Shown piece after piece: positions 43,202 to 51,855 of a stretch of DNA of 64,000 nucleotides (the stretch's first letter is position 1; every line of letters starts with the position of its first letter). The DNA is from Paenibacillus contaminans (GTDB taxonomy: Bacteria; Bacillota; Bacilli; Paenibacillales; NBRC-103111), in NCBI RefSeq assembly GCF_003285015.1, contig NZ_QMFB01000006.1, forward strand, positions 186,001-250,000, read 5' to 3'. The notes beneath the pieces were generated by a model that did not search any database, was not told where the DNA came from, and saw only the letters and a list, made by a program, of their open reading frames with translations. A program made the translations under genes and the position numbers.

Positions 43202-44029
43202 TTGGCAGCACATATCGCAGATAAGACGGTTTTGGCGAACGGCGTCCAAATGCCCTGGTTCGGGCTCGGCGTATGGCGCGTTCAGGAAGGCAACGAGGTG
43301 GTTGACGCAGTAAAAGCGGCTCTCCGGAACGGCTACCGCAGCATCGATACGGCAGCGGTTTACGGCAACGAAGAAGGTGTCGGACAAGCCATTCGTGAAA
43401 GCGGCGTCGATCGCAACGAGCTGTTCGTAACGACGAAGGTATGGAATGCGGACCAAGGCTATGATTCTACGCTGCAAGCGTTTGAAGAAAGCCGGCGCAA
43501 GCTCGGGCTCGACATGATCGACTTATACCTTATTCACTGGCCGGTGAAAGGCAAATATAAAGAAACTTGGCGTGCTCTCGAGAAGCTGTACAAAGACGGC
43601 GCCGTACGCGCGATCGGAGTCAGCAATTTCCATGTTCATCATTTGAAGGACGTCATGGACGGTGCGGAAATCAAACCGATGGTCGATCAGGTGGAATTTC
43701 ATCCGATGCTCGCACAGCCGGAGCTGCGGGCGTTCAGCAAGGAGAACGGCATTCAACTTGAGGCATGGAGCCCGCTTATGCAGGGACGGCTCGACAATCC
43801 CGTTCTGCTCGAGCTGGCCGGCAAACACGGAAAATCTCCCGCCCAAATCGTACTGCGCTGGGATTTGCAGCACGGCGTCGTGACGATTCCCAAATCGATT
43901 CAGGAGCATCGGATCCGGGAGAACGCCGATATTTTCAATTTCGAGCTGTCGGCTGCGGATATGGAAGCGATCGATGCGCTAAACCGCAATGAGCGTATAG
44001 GGGCGGACCCAGACAATTTTAATTTTTAA
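43202..44029 (+). CDS. Aldo/keto reductase (AKR5-type)
   Basis: 275 residues if read from the TTG at 43202, which has AAAGAGG nine bases before; ATGs at 43154 or 43169 would add a basic, threonine-rich leader without a good ribosome site. The catalytic tetrad is D49 and Y54 (SIDTAAVYGN), K79 (VTTKVWN) and H112 (YLIHWPV). The NADPH-binding end PKSIQEHRIRENADIF is present. It resembles Bacillus YvgN/YtbE and 2,5-diketogluconate reductases, which reduce aldehydes such as methylglyoxal. Confidence 0.92.
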   Translation: MAAHIADKTVLANGVQMPWFGLGVWRVQEGNEVVDAVKAALRNGYRSIDTAAVYGNEEGVGQAIRESGVDRNELFVTTKVWNADQGYDSTLQAFEESRRKLGLDMIDLYLIHWPVKGKYKETWRALEKLYKDGAVRAIGVSNFHVHHLKDVMDGAEIKPMVDQVEFHPMLAQPELRAFSKENGIQLEAWSPLMQGRLDNPVLLELAGKHGKSPAQIVLRWDLQHGVVTIPKSIQEHRIRENADIFNFELSAADMEAIDALNRNERIGADPDNFNF

Positions 44030-44051
44030 TTTTCCGATTTCGTTTTGCCGC

Positions 44052-44079
44052 AAGACGGTCCGTTGAGACCGTCTTTTTT
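44052..44079 (+). terminator. Intrinsic terminator after the aldo/keto reductase
   Basis: AAGACGGTC (44052-44060) pairs with GACCGTCTT and continues into TTTTTT; 6-base loop. Confidence 0.9.
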
Positions 44080-44172
44080 CATTGCCTATGCCGATCAGCC
44101 GTTTCTATCAAGTGCCGTTTTCATAGATTATAATAGCGAGCTTATGGGGAGCTTCGCCAGAGGGGGGATTCT

Positions 44173-44880
44173 ATGAAAACGGCAGTATATGGGTACTCGA
44201 TCATCGCCTGCACGAAACGGTCCGCTTTTATGCTGAACCTGTTCGGTAATTTCAGCAGGCAGAAGTGGCGTCATAAGGAACTCATTATTATCCTGAACAA
44301 GGATAGTATGAACATAAAGCGGTACCGGCAATTGGCCAAAAAGTACAGAAACGTTTCCGTTTACCAGGTTCCGGAAAAGTATTCGCTGGGCGCATGCCTG
44401 AATTTCGGCGTATCAAAGGCGAAATACGGCATTATCGCCAAGTTTGATGATGACGATTATTATGCACCCAACTATTTGCGTGATTGCACGAATGCATTCA
44501 AGCGTTCGAAGGCGGGCATTGTCGGAAAACGCGCGCATTTTATGTATTTACAAGGCAAGCGGACGCTGCTGCTTCGCAACGAGCATTCGCAAAACCGGTA
44601 TGTCAAGACGGTAGCGGGTGCGACGATAACGTTCAAAAAGCATTTGTTTCAACGCTTTCAGTTCCGCGATATGTCGCTCGGCGAGGACGTTCAATTTTGC
44701 AAAGACGGCAGGGCGAACGGCACACGTATTTATGCAACGAGCAAGTTTAATTTTGCCGCCATACGTCGCGAGCGTTCCCAGGGACATACATGGAAAGTGT
44801 CCTATCGGAGTTTAATGCGAAGAAAACGGACGAAAGTCGTATACAAAGGCGGCGATTACCGGTCTTTCGTCAGCCGATGA
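44173..44880 (+). CDS. Glycosyltransferase, GT-A family 2
   Basis: 235 residues, ATG after GAGGGGGG. GT2 signs: SIIACTKRSAFMLNLFGNFSRQ at the start, then YSLGACLNFGVSKAKYGIIAKFDDDDYYAPNYL, where the DDDD run contains the metal-binding DxD. The later LGEDVQFCKDGRANG matches the ED acceptor motif. The C-terminus is very basic (RSLMRRKRTK). No transmembrane segment, so cytoplasmic or membrane-associated. Similar short GT2 proteins occur in spore-coat or surface polysaccharide sets, but no such neighbours are present here. Confidence 0.85.
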   Translation: MKTAVYGYSIIACTKRSAFMLNLFGNFSRQKWRHKELIIILNKDSMNIKRYRQLAKKYRNVSVYQVPEKYSLGACLNFGVSKAKYGIIAKFDDDDYYAPNYLRDCTNAFKRSKAGIVGKRAHFMYLQGKRTLLLRNEHSQNRYVKTVAGATITFKKHLFQRFQFRDMSLGEDVQFCKDGRANGTRIYATSKFNFAAIRRERSQGHTWKVSYRSLMRRKRTKVVYKGGDYRSFVSR

Positions 44881-44990
44881 CAGAGCGTACGTTTTCGAGC
44901 TCGAACCGGCGGGTCGGCAAGTCGATTGCGGTCCGTTCGTTGTCCCGGTAAACGTGTCTAAAAACAGTCTTCCGAGCAAAAAGGACAAAG

Positions 44991-45032
44991 AAAAGCCCCG
45001 ATCCGCATCTGAAGCGAGAAAGGGGCTTTTTG
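44991..45032. terminator. Bidirectional terminator between glycosyltransferase and iron SBP
   Basis: AAAAGCCCC (44991-44999) pairs with GGGGCTTTT (45022-45030) across a 22-base loop, with T or A runs on both sides. It serves the convergent glycosyltransferase and siderophore-binding genes. Confidence 0.8.
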
Positions 45033-45042
45033 GCGTGTTGCA

Positions 45043-46059
45043 TTATTTAACTTCAAAATATTTGATCAGCTCGTCAAGCAGCATGTTTGCCGCTTTGTAG
45101 CCACCGGCCAAGTTCCATACTACTTGGTCGACTTGAATAACTTTGTTGTTCTTAGCGACGTTCAGGTTTTTGAAGAGCGGGTCGCTCAGCCACTCGTTCG
45201 CGACTTTAGCTCCGTCCGTGCTGCCCGGATCGTCGTTCGTAAAGTAGAACATGACGTCCCCATCCATATCCGGAATGCGTTCCTTCGTCAGCTTCTCTAC
45301 AAACTGGTCTTTATCCTGCGAGGCAGGACGCGCGACTCCGAGCTGGTCCAGGAGAACGCCGGCGAACGTTTGTTTCTGATAAATACGAATGTCGGCAGCC
45401 GTGAAGCGGACGATGGATACTTTCGTCGCCGCCTTGGTACCCAGCTTCGCTTTCGTATCCGCAACGCGCTTGTCGAATTCGGCCAATGCCTTTTCGCCTT
45501 CGGCTTTCTTATTTACAGCTGTCGTGTAAAGGGCGAAATTGCTCTTCCAGTCGCCCGCAAGATTTTCCGCGAATACGGTCGGCGCGATTTTTTTCAATTG
45601 CTCGAATATTTTCTCGTGACGAACTTTGTTTCCGATAATGAGGTCCGGCTTCAAGCTGGCGATCAGTTCGATGTTCGGCTGCGTTTCTTCGCCTAGCGGC
45701 GTTACGCCTTGCATTTCCGCCTTAATATGGTCGTACCACGGATCGCCGATCCAAGAGTTTACTGCGCCTACCGGCTTGATGCCGACGGCCAGAAGGGCTT
45801 CGGTGCCTTCATTTGTTAGAATAACGACGCGCTGCGGCGTGCCTTTTAATGTTTCTTCGCCCATTGCGTGTTTGATCGTACGCGTTTCGTCAGGCTTAGC
45901 CGACGGGCTTGCCGAAGCGCCGGCGCTCGGCTTGACGCTTGGCGAAGGCGAGCTCGCATTGCTGTCGCCGGATTTGCTTCCGCAGCCTGCTGCCGTTAAA
46001 ATAATAGCGATCATCACTAAGAACATACCAGTCCATTTCAAACGTTGTAGCGTTCGCAC
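45043..46059 (-). CDS. Iron-siderophore ABC transporter substrate-binding lipoprotein (second system)
   Basis: 338 residues. Signal peptide with lipobox TAAGC (Cys26), then a Ser/Pro/Lys linker and a siderophore-binding domain: RTIKHAMGEETLKGTPQRVVIL, TQPNIELIASLKPDLIIGNKV and the end VVWNLAGGYKAANMLLDEL. It resembles Fe-citrate/YfmC- or YfiY-type binders. It is divergent from its two permease genes, unlike the first iron system, and two Fur-type boxes lie in the shared promoter region. Confidence 0.92.
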   Translation of the reverse strand: MRTLQRLKWTGMFLVMIAIILTAAGCGSKSGDSNASSPSPSVKPSAGASASPSAKPDETRTIKHAMGEETLKGTPQRVVILTNEGTEALLAVGIKPVGAVNSWIGDPWYDHIKAEMQGVTPLGEETQPNIELIASLKPDLIIGNKVRHEKIFEQLKKIAPTVFAENLAGDWKSNFALYTTAVNKKAEGEKALAEFDKRVADTKAKLGTKAATKVSIVRFTAADIRIYQKQTFAGVLLDQLGVARPASQDKDQFVEKLTKERIPDMDGDVMFYFTNDDPGSTDGAKVANEWLSDPLFKNLNVAKNNKVIQVDQVVWNLAGGYKAANMLLDELIKYFEVK

Positions 46060-46086
46060 GTTTTTCTCTCCCCCAAATCTTAATTA

Positions 46087-46108
46087 TGCAAATGTGCGCA
46101 CATTTGCA
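46087..46108. promoter_or_regulatory. Perfect 22-bp palindrome in the SBP leader
   Basis: TGCAAATGTGC is directly followed by its exact reverse complement GCACATTTGCA, with no spacer. It lies 28-49 bp upstream of the SBP start codon and next to the left Fur box. It may be an operator for a second regulator or a cruciform or leader hairpin. Confidence 0.55.
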
Positions 46109-46111
46109 AAC

Positions 46112-46133
46112 GATAATCATTTTCATTGATAAT
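46112..46133. promoter_or_regulatory. Fur box, SBP side
   Basis: GATAATCATTTTCATTGATAAT is an overlapping GATAAT-type Fur array and fits the 19-bp Fur consensus with few mismatches. It lies 53 bp upstream of the divergent SBP start. Confidence 0.7.
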
Positions 46134-46168
46134 TTAATTACAGATTTTACTGAAAGTCAACAGTTTTA

Positions 46169-46220
46169 TTGAAAATGATTCTCAAACTCGTTGACAATCA
46201 AGTATGGCTCCCCCTAAAAT
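46169..46220 (+). promoter_or_regulatory. Permease promoter with Fur box
   Basis: The dyad TTGAAAATGATTCTCAA (46169-46185) contains TGAAAAT-G-ATTCTCA, a good 7-1-7 Fur box. It abuts -35 TTGACA (46191-46196) and -10 TAAAAT (46215-46220), spacer 18. Fur-Fe bound here would block polymerase. Confidence 0.7.
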
Positions 46221-46293
46221 GGGGATATTGTTGTTGATCAGGGCTTATTTGATTCAGTGGGTACCGGTTGAACGGCTGGAGAGGGGAGTATAC

Positions 46294-47304
46294 ATGGTTG
46301 GCTTGTTGGATAGCCGGAATGCCAAACTGCTCGGTTTGGCGGCGGGCGTCATAGTATTAATGGGAGGCATGCTGGCAAGCGTGCTGTTTGGCTTGAAACA
46401 GTTCAGTTTGGATATGCTGTGGCAGGCGTACGCCCATTTTAACGGCTCGAATGAACATATTATTATAACGAACACGCGCGTTCCCCGCGCATTGATCGGA
46501 GCGGCTGTCGGGGCAAGCTTGGCGATTGCCGGGGCCATCATGCAGGTGCTTACCAAAAACCCGCTCGCATCGCCGTCCGTATTCGGGATCAACGCGGGAG
46601 CCGTGCTGTTTCTCGTCATCAGTTTTACGATATTCGGCACGCAGCTCGTTATGAGCCAGATGGTATGGGTAGCTTTTGCCGGCGCAGGGGTCACCGCGGT
46701 TTTCGTTTTTTCGCTCGGCTCGCTCGGCCGGGACGGCTTTACGCCGATCAAGCTGACGTTAGCCGGAGCCGCAGTCGCGGCATTTGCCTCTTCGGTTACG
46801 TCAGGCATCATGCTGGTGGACAACCGCTCGCTGGATCAAGCGTTGTTTTGGCTGATCGGATCGATCTCCGGCCGCGAGCTCAGTCATTTGGCAGCCGTTA
46901 TTCCTTATATCGCGATCGGATGGGTCATGGCGATGCTCATGGCTAATTCCTTCAACCTTATGGCGTTGGGCGACGAAGTCGCCAAAGGTTTGGGCCAACG
47001 GACGGCGCTCGTTAAAGTCATGTCTTCGGTAATCGTAGTGCTGCTTGCTGGCGGCTCAGTGGCGGTCGCCGGTCCCATTGCGTTTATCGGCGTCATCATC
47101 CCGCATTTATGCAGGTATTTAGTCGGTAACGATCACAAATGGCTGCTGCCTTATTGCGCGGTAACCGGCGCGCTGCTGCTGGTTGGAGCCGATCTGGCCT
47201 CGCGCTTTATTCTTATGCCCAAAGAAGTGCCTGTTGGCGTGGCGACGGCGCTGCTCGGCGTTCCATTTCTGATTTCCGTCGCGAGAAGGAGAGCTTATGC
47301 CTAA
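46294..47304 (+). CDS. Iron-siderophore ABC transporter permease, FecCD family (second system, first)
   Basis: 336 residues, about nine membrane helices. Family blocks: RVPRALIGAAVGASLAIAGAIMQ, NPLASPSVFGINAGAVLFL and GPIAFIGVIIPHLCRYLVG. ATG at 46294 follows GAGGGGAG; the open frame extends to 46204 but would overlap the promoter. It overlaps the next permease by 8 bp. The channel pairs with the divergent lipoprotein. Confidence 0.92.
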   Translation: MVGLLDSRNAKLLGLAAGVIVLMGGMLASVLFGLKQFSLDMLWQAYAHFNGSNEHIIITNTRVPRALIGAAVGASLAIAGAIMQVLTKNPLASPSVFGINAGAVLFLVISFTIFGTQLVMSQMVWVAFAGAGVTAVFVFSLGSLGRDGFTPIKLTLAGAAVAAFASSVTSGIMLVDNRSLDQALFWLIGSISGRELSHLAAVIPYIAIGWVMAMLMANSFNLMALGDEVAKGLGQRTALVKVMSSVIVVLLAGGSVAVAGPIAFIGVIIPHLCRYLVGNDHKWLLPYCAVTGALLLVGADLASRFILMPKEVPVGVATALLGVPFLISVARRRAYA

Positions 47305-48334
47305 ACAAGATACAGCCTCTTACGATATATCGGCAATCGCGGCACGCAAGCGGAAACGCGGCTTGGCCATCCTTCTGCTGTTGACCGCGCTTATGCTCTT
47401 GTTCTCGGTCGTCAGCCTGTCGATGGGGAGCATGCGGATTCCGATCGGCAGCGTCATCGGCGTCCTGCTCGGCAAATCGGATCCTACGAACAGTCTCGTC
47501 ATTTTACAGCTTCGGCTTCCGCGCATTGTCGCGGCGATTTTAATCGGCGCCGCTCTAGCCGTTTCGGGCGCCGTGCTGCAGGGCATGATCCGGAATCCGC
47601 TGGCGGCTCCGGACCTGATCGGGGTTACGGGCGGTGCATCCGTCGCAGCCGTTGCTTTCATTACGCTTTCCGCCGGGAAGCTCAGCATCCACTGGCTTCC
47701 GCTCGTCGCGATAGCGGGCGCCTTTCTTACAGCAGGCATGAACTATGTGCTGGCTTGGAAAAAGGGCGTTTCGCCCTTGCGGCTTGTCCTGATCGGTATC
47801 GGTATCGCGACGGCGATGGGGGCGCTGACGACGTTTCTGCTCATTAGCGGTCCGGCCTATCTGGCATCGCAGGTGTTGAACTGGATGACAGGCAGCATTT
47901 ACGGAACCGCCTGGAAGCATGTTGCGGCGCTTACGCCGTGGATCGCCGTTTTTATCCCGCTGGCCGTCTACTTCGCCAAAGAACTGAACGTTCAGGCGTT
48001 AGGCGAGAGCTTGGCCATCGGACTCGGCAGCCGGATCCAGCGGACGCGGCTGATGCTGCTGTTCATTAGCGTTGCTTTGGCCGGCGCGGCGGTCGGCATT
48101 GCAGGAACGATCTCGTTCATCGGCTTGCTGGCTCCGCATATGGCTCGCAGAATAGTAGGGCCTTCGCATGGCATTTTGCTGCCGGTATCCGCCTTGCTCG
48201 GCGCATTGATATTACTGGCGGCCGACTTGGCCGGACGTATGCTGTTTCAGCCGCTTGACGTTCCGGCGGGCGTGTTTACCGCAGGCATCGGCGCTCCGTT
48301 TTTCCTGTATCTGCTGTTCAAACGGCGTAATTAG
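47297..48334 (+). CDS. Iron-siderophore ABC transporter permease, FecCD family (second system, second)
   Basis: 345 residues. Family blocks: LQLRLPRIVAAILIGAALAVSGAVLQG, NPLAAPDLIGVTGGASVAAV and GTISFIGLLAPHMARRIVG. AAGGAGA precedes its ATG inside the end of the previous gene. No ATPase gene follows; a terminator comes at once, so as in the first system the ATPase must be supplied from elsewhere. Confidence 0.92.
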   Translation: MPKQDTASYDISAIAARKRKRGLAILLLLTALMLLFSVVSLSMGSMRIPIGSVIGVLLGKSDPTNSLVILQLRLPRIVAAILIGAALAVSGAVLQGMIRNPLAAPDLIGVTGGASVAAVAFITLSAGKLSIHWLPLVAIAGAFLTAGMNYVLAWKKGVSPLRLVLIGIGIATAMGALTTFLLISGPAYLASQVLNWMTGSIYGTAWKHVAALTPWIAVFIPLAVYFAKELNVQALGESLAIGLGSRIQRTRLMLLFISVALAGAAVGIAGTISFIGLLAPHMARRIVGPSHGILLPVSALLGALILLAADLAGRMLFQPLDVPAGVFTAGIGAPFFLYLLFKRRN

Positions 48335-48351
48335 GCATTGCAGCAACAAAA

Positions 48352-48390
48352 AAAGACGCAAGCTCCCATAATCGGGCGGCTTGCGTCTTT
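48352..48390. terminator. Bidirectional terminator between permease and LTA-synthase-like gene
   Basis: AAAGACGCAAGC pairs perfectly with GCTTGCGTCTTT across a 15-base loop, with A-run and T-rich flanks. Serves both convergent genes. Confidence 0.85.
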
Positions 48391-48404
48391 CTTATATTTT
48401 CGGA

Positions 48405-50513
48405 TTATTTCGCGTTAACCTGCAGCTTGGTGCTGTTCGATTGGGAGATGACTTCGTTCTTGTTGTCTATAACCCGGACGTCGATGTCCACCGCGCCGGC
48501 TTTGGCGGTATAATCGGCGGAAAGCTCAGCGCTTATTTCCTTCTCGCTGGAATAGGTCGTCGGCAGCGGTTTTCCGTTCGCATAAACGACGCTGCCGTGC
48601 GAGAAGTTTTGGCCTGCAACGGTCAGTTTTAGCTTATTCGAGCCGGCCTCCGCGGATTCGGGCGTCAAACGCTCGATCGACATCGGCCCGTTGCCCAACG
48701 TGAATTTCGGATTAACGATCTTATCTTTGAAATCCTTGTAGCCGTGACGTTCTCCGAAAATGATATCGTATTGCAGATATTCGTATTGTTTCATGTCCTC
48801 TTCGGAAATATTCATTTGCGCATAATAGTTTTTCGGCGGAATGACCGGCGTCTTCTTCCAAAGATTATGCAAGAAATCGGTATAATACGTTCCCGGCAGC
48901 TTGGCTAGATCGAGCACGTACGGGCTAATAAAGGATGGGCTCATATCGAGCGTATCTTTCTGCTCAGGCAAATAGTTGTTCCAAACGATTACCGGCGTGC
49001 GGTACATTTTATTCAGGAAATCCGGGTCGTCCTCGCCGCTGATCAGCTTGGTCTCGCGGTATACTTTGTAGTCGTCGCCCAGCGAAGGTAGATGATCGCC
49101 GAAGAAAACGAGGATCGTCGGTTCGCTGACGCTGCTGTAGTATTCGACCATCGTCTGAAGCATTTTATCGACGTCGATCAGCCCTTGCGCATAAGTCTCG
49201 AGAAAGCCGATCGACTCTTGCGAGACGTCCGCTTTGACATCGATCGTATTTTTCTTGAACTTGCCCGGGTAGTAATGGAAATGATTCTCCATCGTGTTGG
49301 CGAAAATAAAGTCCGGACCATCGCTTTTCTTGCTCTCGTTGATAATCATGTTGGCCACTTCGCTGTCGGCGATATAAGGCCCTTCGTAGACCGGATTAAA
49401 AAATTCGATGCTCTGATATTTGCCGAAGCCGAAGTTTTTATACACTTTATTGGCGTTAAAGTACCAGTTATGAAACGGGCTGATCGCCGTCGACGTATAG
49501 CCTTGTCTGCTCAATATGCTCGCCAGCGAATCGACCTCGTGGTCGATGTACTGGTTGTAGGCGATCGAGCCTTGCGGCAGGAAACGCATCGAGTTGCCCG
49601 TAAGCACCTCGAACTCGACGTTCGCCGTTCCGCCTCCGAACTGCGGCGATAAGATCGTGCCGTTCGAATATTTCTTCTGCAGCGCATGGAAGAAAGGAAG
49701 CGGGTCGCGGCTGAAAGTAACGCCAGGCAGCTGCGTCGCATCGAAGAACGATTCGCTGAGCACGACGATTACGTTCGGCTTAACGCCGTTTTCCGCATTT
49801 CCCATGGCCGGCTTAGACGCTTGATTTACGATTTGATCGATCTTAGCGCTGTCATAATCGCTCATTTGCTTCACGAATAAGTATTCGAGATTCATATAAG
49901 TCGAAAGCGCGAAGCCGTTCGTCTTTATGTTGTCCGTCTGGTTCCAAGGCATATTGCCGATTCCGAACAAAGTGCGTTTGACGTCTACCGGCTTGTCCGC
50001 ATATATGACCGCTAGCAGGACTACGGCGGCGACGGCGACCGCAGCGCGTTCCTTCCAGAACGCTTTGGCGCGAAGCTTGGGCACCTCGCGAAGGATGAGT
50101 ACGCTGACGACCACGTACGCGACGATTGCGCCGATCACGTTAACGTTGAAAATGTTTTTCACATACTGCGCCATATCCGACGTTTCGCTCGTTAGGACAA
50201 AATCCCACGGCAGCAAGGGGACGCCTAGTATTTTTTGTTTGGTTCCGCTGATTAAACCGAGTACGAGCAGCGGTACCGAAGCGATCCAGTATGCAAGCTT
50301 AATGCGGCCGAGCAGTGCGATAAACGCCATCAGCAGCCCGAATACGAGCAGACTGTTAAACAGCAGTTGACCGATGTTGCCGAAGCACCATGATAATGTA
50401 GCGCCCAATTGCCCGCGGCTCAACCACTCCATTAAAAATACCAACCAAACCGACAATACGATAATGGCATATCTCTGTTTGCCGTAGCGGCCTATCGACC
50501 CCAGTATTCCCAT
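48405..50513 (-). CDS. Lipoteichoic-acid-synthase-like sulfatase-fold membrane enzyme with C-terminal IPT/TIG domain
   Basis: 702 residues. About five N-terminal membrane helices (to about 175) precede an extracellular alkaline-phosphatase-superfamily domain. Active-site pieces match LtaS: VVLSESFFDA (metal Glu near 254), QFGGGTANVEFEVLTG (nucleophile Thr near 296) and VFFGDHLPSLG (Asp-His). It may transfer glycerol-phosphate or another phospho-alcohol to a surface glycolipid. The last about 100 residues (SIERLTPESAEAGSNKLKLTV, GQNFSHGSVVYANGKPL) form an Ig-like TIG domain not found in LtaS. ATG at 50513 follows GGGAGATAGGAAG; 50528 is less likely. Confidence 0.88.
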   Translation of the reverse strand: MGILGSIGRYGKQRYAIIVLSVWLVFLMEWLSRGQLGATLSWCFGNIGQLLFNSLLVFGLLMAFIALLGRIKLAYWIASVPLLVLGLISGTKQKILGVPLLPWDFVLTSETSDMAQYVKNIFNVNVIGAIVAYVVVSVLILREVPKLRAKAFWKERAAVAVAAVVLLAVIYADKPVDVKRTLFGIGNMPWNQTDNIKTNGFALSTYMNLEYLFVKQMSDYDSAKIDQIVNQASKPAMGNAENGVKPNVIVVLSESFFDATQLPGVTFSRDPLPFFHALQKKYSNGTILSPQFGGGTANVEFEVLTGNSMRFLPQGSIAYNQYIDHEVDSLASILSRQGYTSTAISPFHNWYFNANKVYKNFGFGKYQSIEFFNPVYEGPYIADSEVANMIINESKKSDGPDFIFANTMENHFHYYPGKFKKNTIDVKADVSQESIGFLETYAQGLIDVDKMLQTMVEYYSSVSEPTILVFFGDHLPSLGDDYKVYRETKLISGEDDPDFLNKMYRTPVIVWNNYLPEQKDTLDMSPSFISPYVLDLAKLPGTYYTDFLHNLWKKTPVIPPKNYYAQMNISEEDMKQYEYLQYDIIFGERHGYKDFKDKIVNPKFTLGNGPMSIERLTPESAEAGSNKLKLTVAGQNFSHGSVVYANGKPLPTTYSSEKEISAELSADYTAKAGAVDIDVRVIDNKNEVISQSNSTKLQVNAK

Positions 50514-50850
50514 CTTCCTATCTCCCATTAACTATAGAATGTATGCCATTTATTAATAGACCGTAAACGCCGTATTAACGGAATGTAAACGATCTAAGTC
50601 ATTATATCACGACGAACGACTGCTCAAAAGAAGCAATTACATGAAATGAAGGCTTTGGCCGGAGTAGGTCGGAAGACCGATGCAAAATGCTATGAATAGA
50701 CCAGAAAAAGTAATGGCGCTCCCCTATGAATGAAACGGGCGTTTGCCTAAAATGAAGAGCATACCCGATAGAGCCGCGCGTCAAACCGCTTCAATCGTCG
50801 GGGGGACGCATACGCAGAACGACATAGACAATAGACAAAGGGGGAATACG
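50514..50850. other. 337-base divergent promoter region
   Basis: No gene was seen between the LTA-synthase-like gene and the LplB-type permease. A minus-strand -10 TATAAT lies at 50601-50606. The dyad CCGT-ATTA-ACGG lies at about 50568-50580, flanked by two direct GTAAAC copies. The permease promoter was not identified. Confidence 0.5.
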
Positions 50851-51810
50851 ATGCAGCAGCATGCGACCCAGCTTGACCGGCCGGAACCGACGAAGAAGAA
50901 GGCATACAGACGTCTTTGGGCCGACATCCGTAAAGATTGGGATCTTTATCTCGCCCTTGTCCCGGGCATTCTTTTCTTGCTTCTTTTTAAGTACACGCCG
51001 ATGTACGGCCTCGTGATCGCGTTTAAGGACTTCAACATATTCGAAGGAGTGGCGGCCAGCCCTTGGGTAGGTCTCGACAATTTCAAGCGGCTGTTTACGT
51101 CGCCTGATTTCTTGCATGTGTTCAAAAATACGGTGATCATATCGGCTTACAAAGTACTCTTTTTGTTTCCTCTGCCGATCGTCGTAGCGATTTTGATGAA
51201 CGAGTTAAGGAAGATGATTTTCAAACGTACCGTTCAGACAATCATCTATCTTCCGCATTTTTTGTCTTGGGTTATCATCAGCGGCTTGTTTATCGACCTG
51301 CTCTCCACGAACGGAGGCTTCATCAACAAAATCATAATCGCTATGGGCGGCAAGCCGATCGCCTTCTTCCTCGATAACGAAGTGTTCCGATCCTTGCTCG
51401 TTGCGACCGCCGGATGGAAGGAAACCGGGTGGAGCACGATCGTATATTTGGCTGCTCTGGCGGGCATCGATCCGCAGCTGTACGAAGCGGCCAAAATCGA
51501 CGGCGCAGGCAAATGGAAGCAAACGCTGCACATTACGCTTCCTGGCATGATTCCGGTTATTTTGCTCATGCTCATTTTACGGCTCGGTACGATACTCGAA
51601 GCCGGCACGGAACAAATTCTCGTAATGTACAACCCTAGCGTGTATAGCGTCTCGGACGTTATCGGAACTTACGTATACCGAACCGGGCTTGGTGAACAGA
51701 ATTACAGCTTCTCAACCGCAGTCGGCTTGTTCGACTCCATTATCGCCTTTTTCCTGATCGTTACCGGCAATGCCTTGAGCAGCAAGTTTTTGAAACGGGG
51801 AATTTGGTAG
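50851..51810 (+). CDS. LplB-type sugar ABC transporter permease
   Basis: 319 residues, six membrane helices, oligosaccharide CUT1 family. Typical LplB pieces: DLYLALVPGILFLLLFKYTPMYGLVIAFKDFN, ending LSSKFLKRGIW. The ATPase-contact EAA loop is YEAAKIDGAGKWKQTLHITLPGM. ATG at 50851 follows AAAGGGGG; the open frame to 50743 has no support. It is first in a permease-permease-SBP operon without an ATPase gene. Confidence 0.93.
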   Translation: MQQHATQLDRPEPTKKKAYRRLWADIRKDWDLYLALVPGILFLLLFKYTPMYGLVIAFKDFNIFEGVAASPWVGLDNFKRLFTSPDFLHVFKNTVIISAYKVLFLFPLPIVVAILMNELRKMIFKRTVQTIIYLPHFLSWVIISGLFIDLLSTNGGFINKIIIAMGGKPIAFFLDNEVFRSLLVATAGWKETGWSTIVYLAALAGIDPQLYEAAKIDGAGKWKQTLHITLPGMIPVILLMLILRLGTILEAGTEQILVMYNPSVYSVSDVIGTYVYRTGLGEQNYSFSTAVGLFDSIIAFFLIVTGNALSSKFLKRGIW

Positions 51811-51855
51811 GCCGGGAAGCGAAGAGAGCGAACAATCGCATAGGGAGGAAACGAT

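Noticed and set aside
46204..46293. Upstream extension of the second-system permease
   Set aside because: It would overlap the -10 box and transcription start; the ATG at 46294 has a strong ribosome site.
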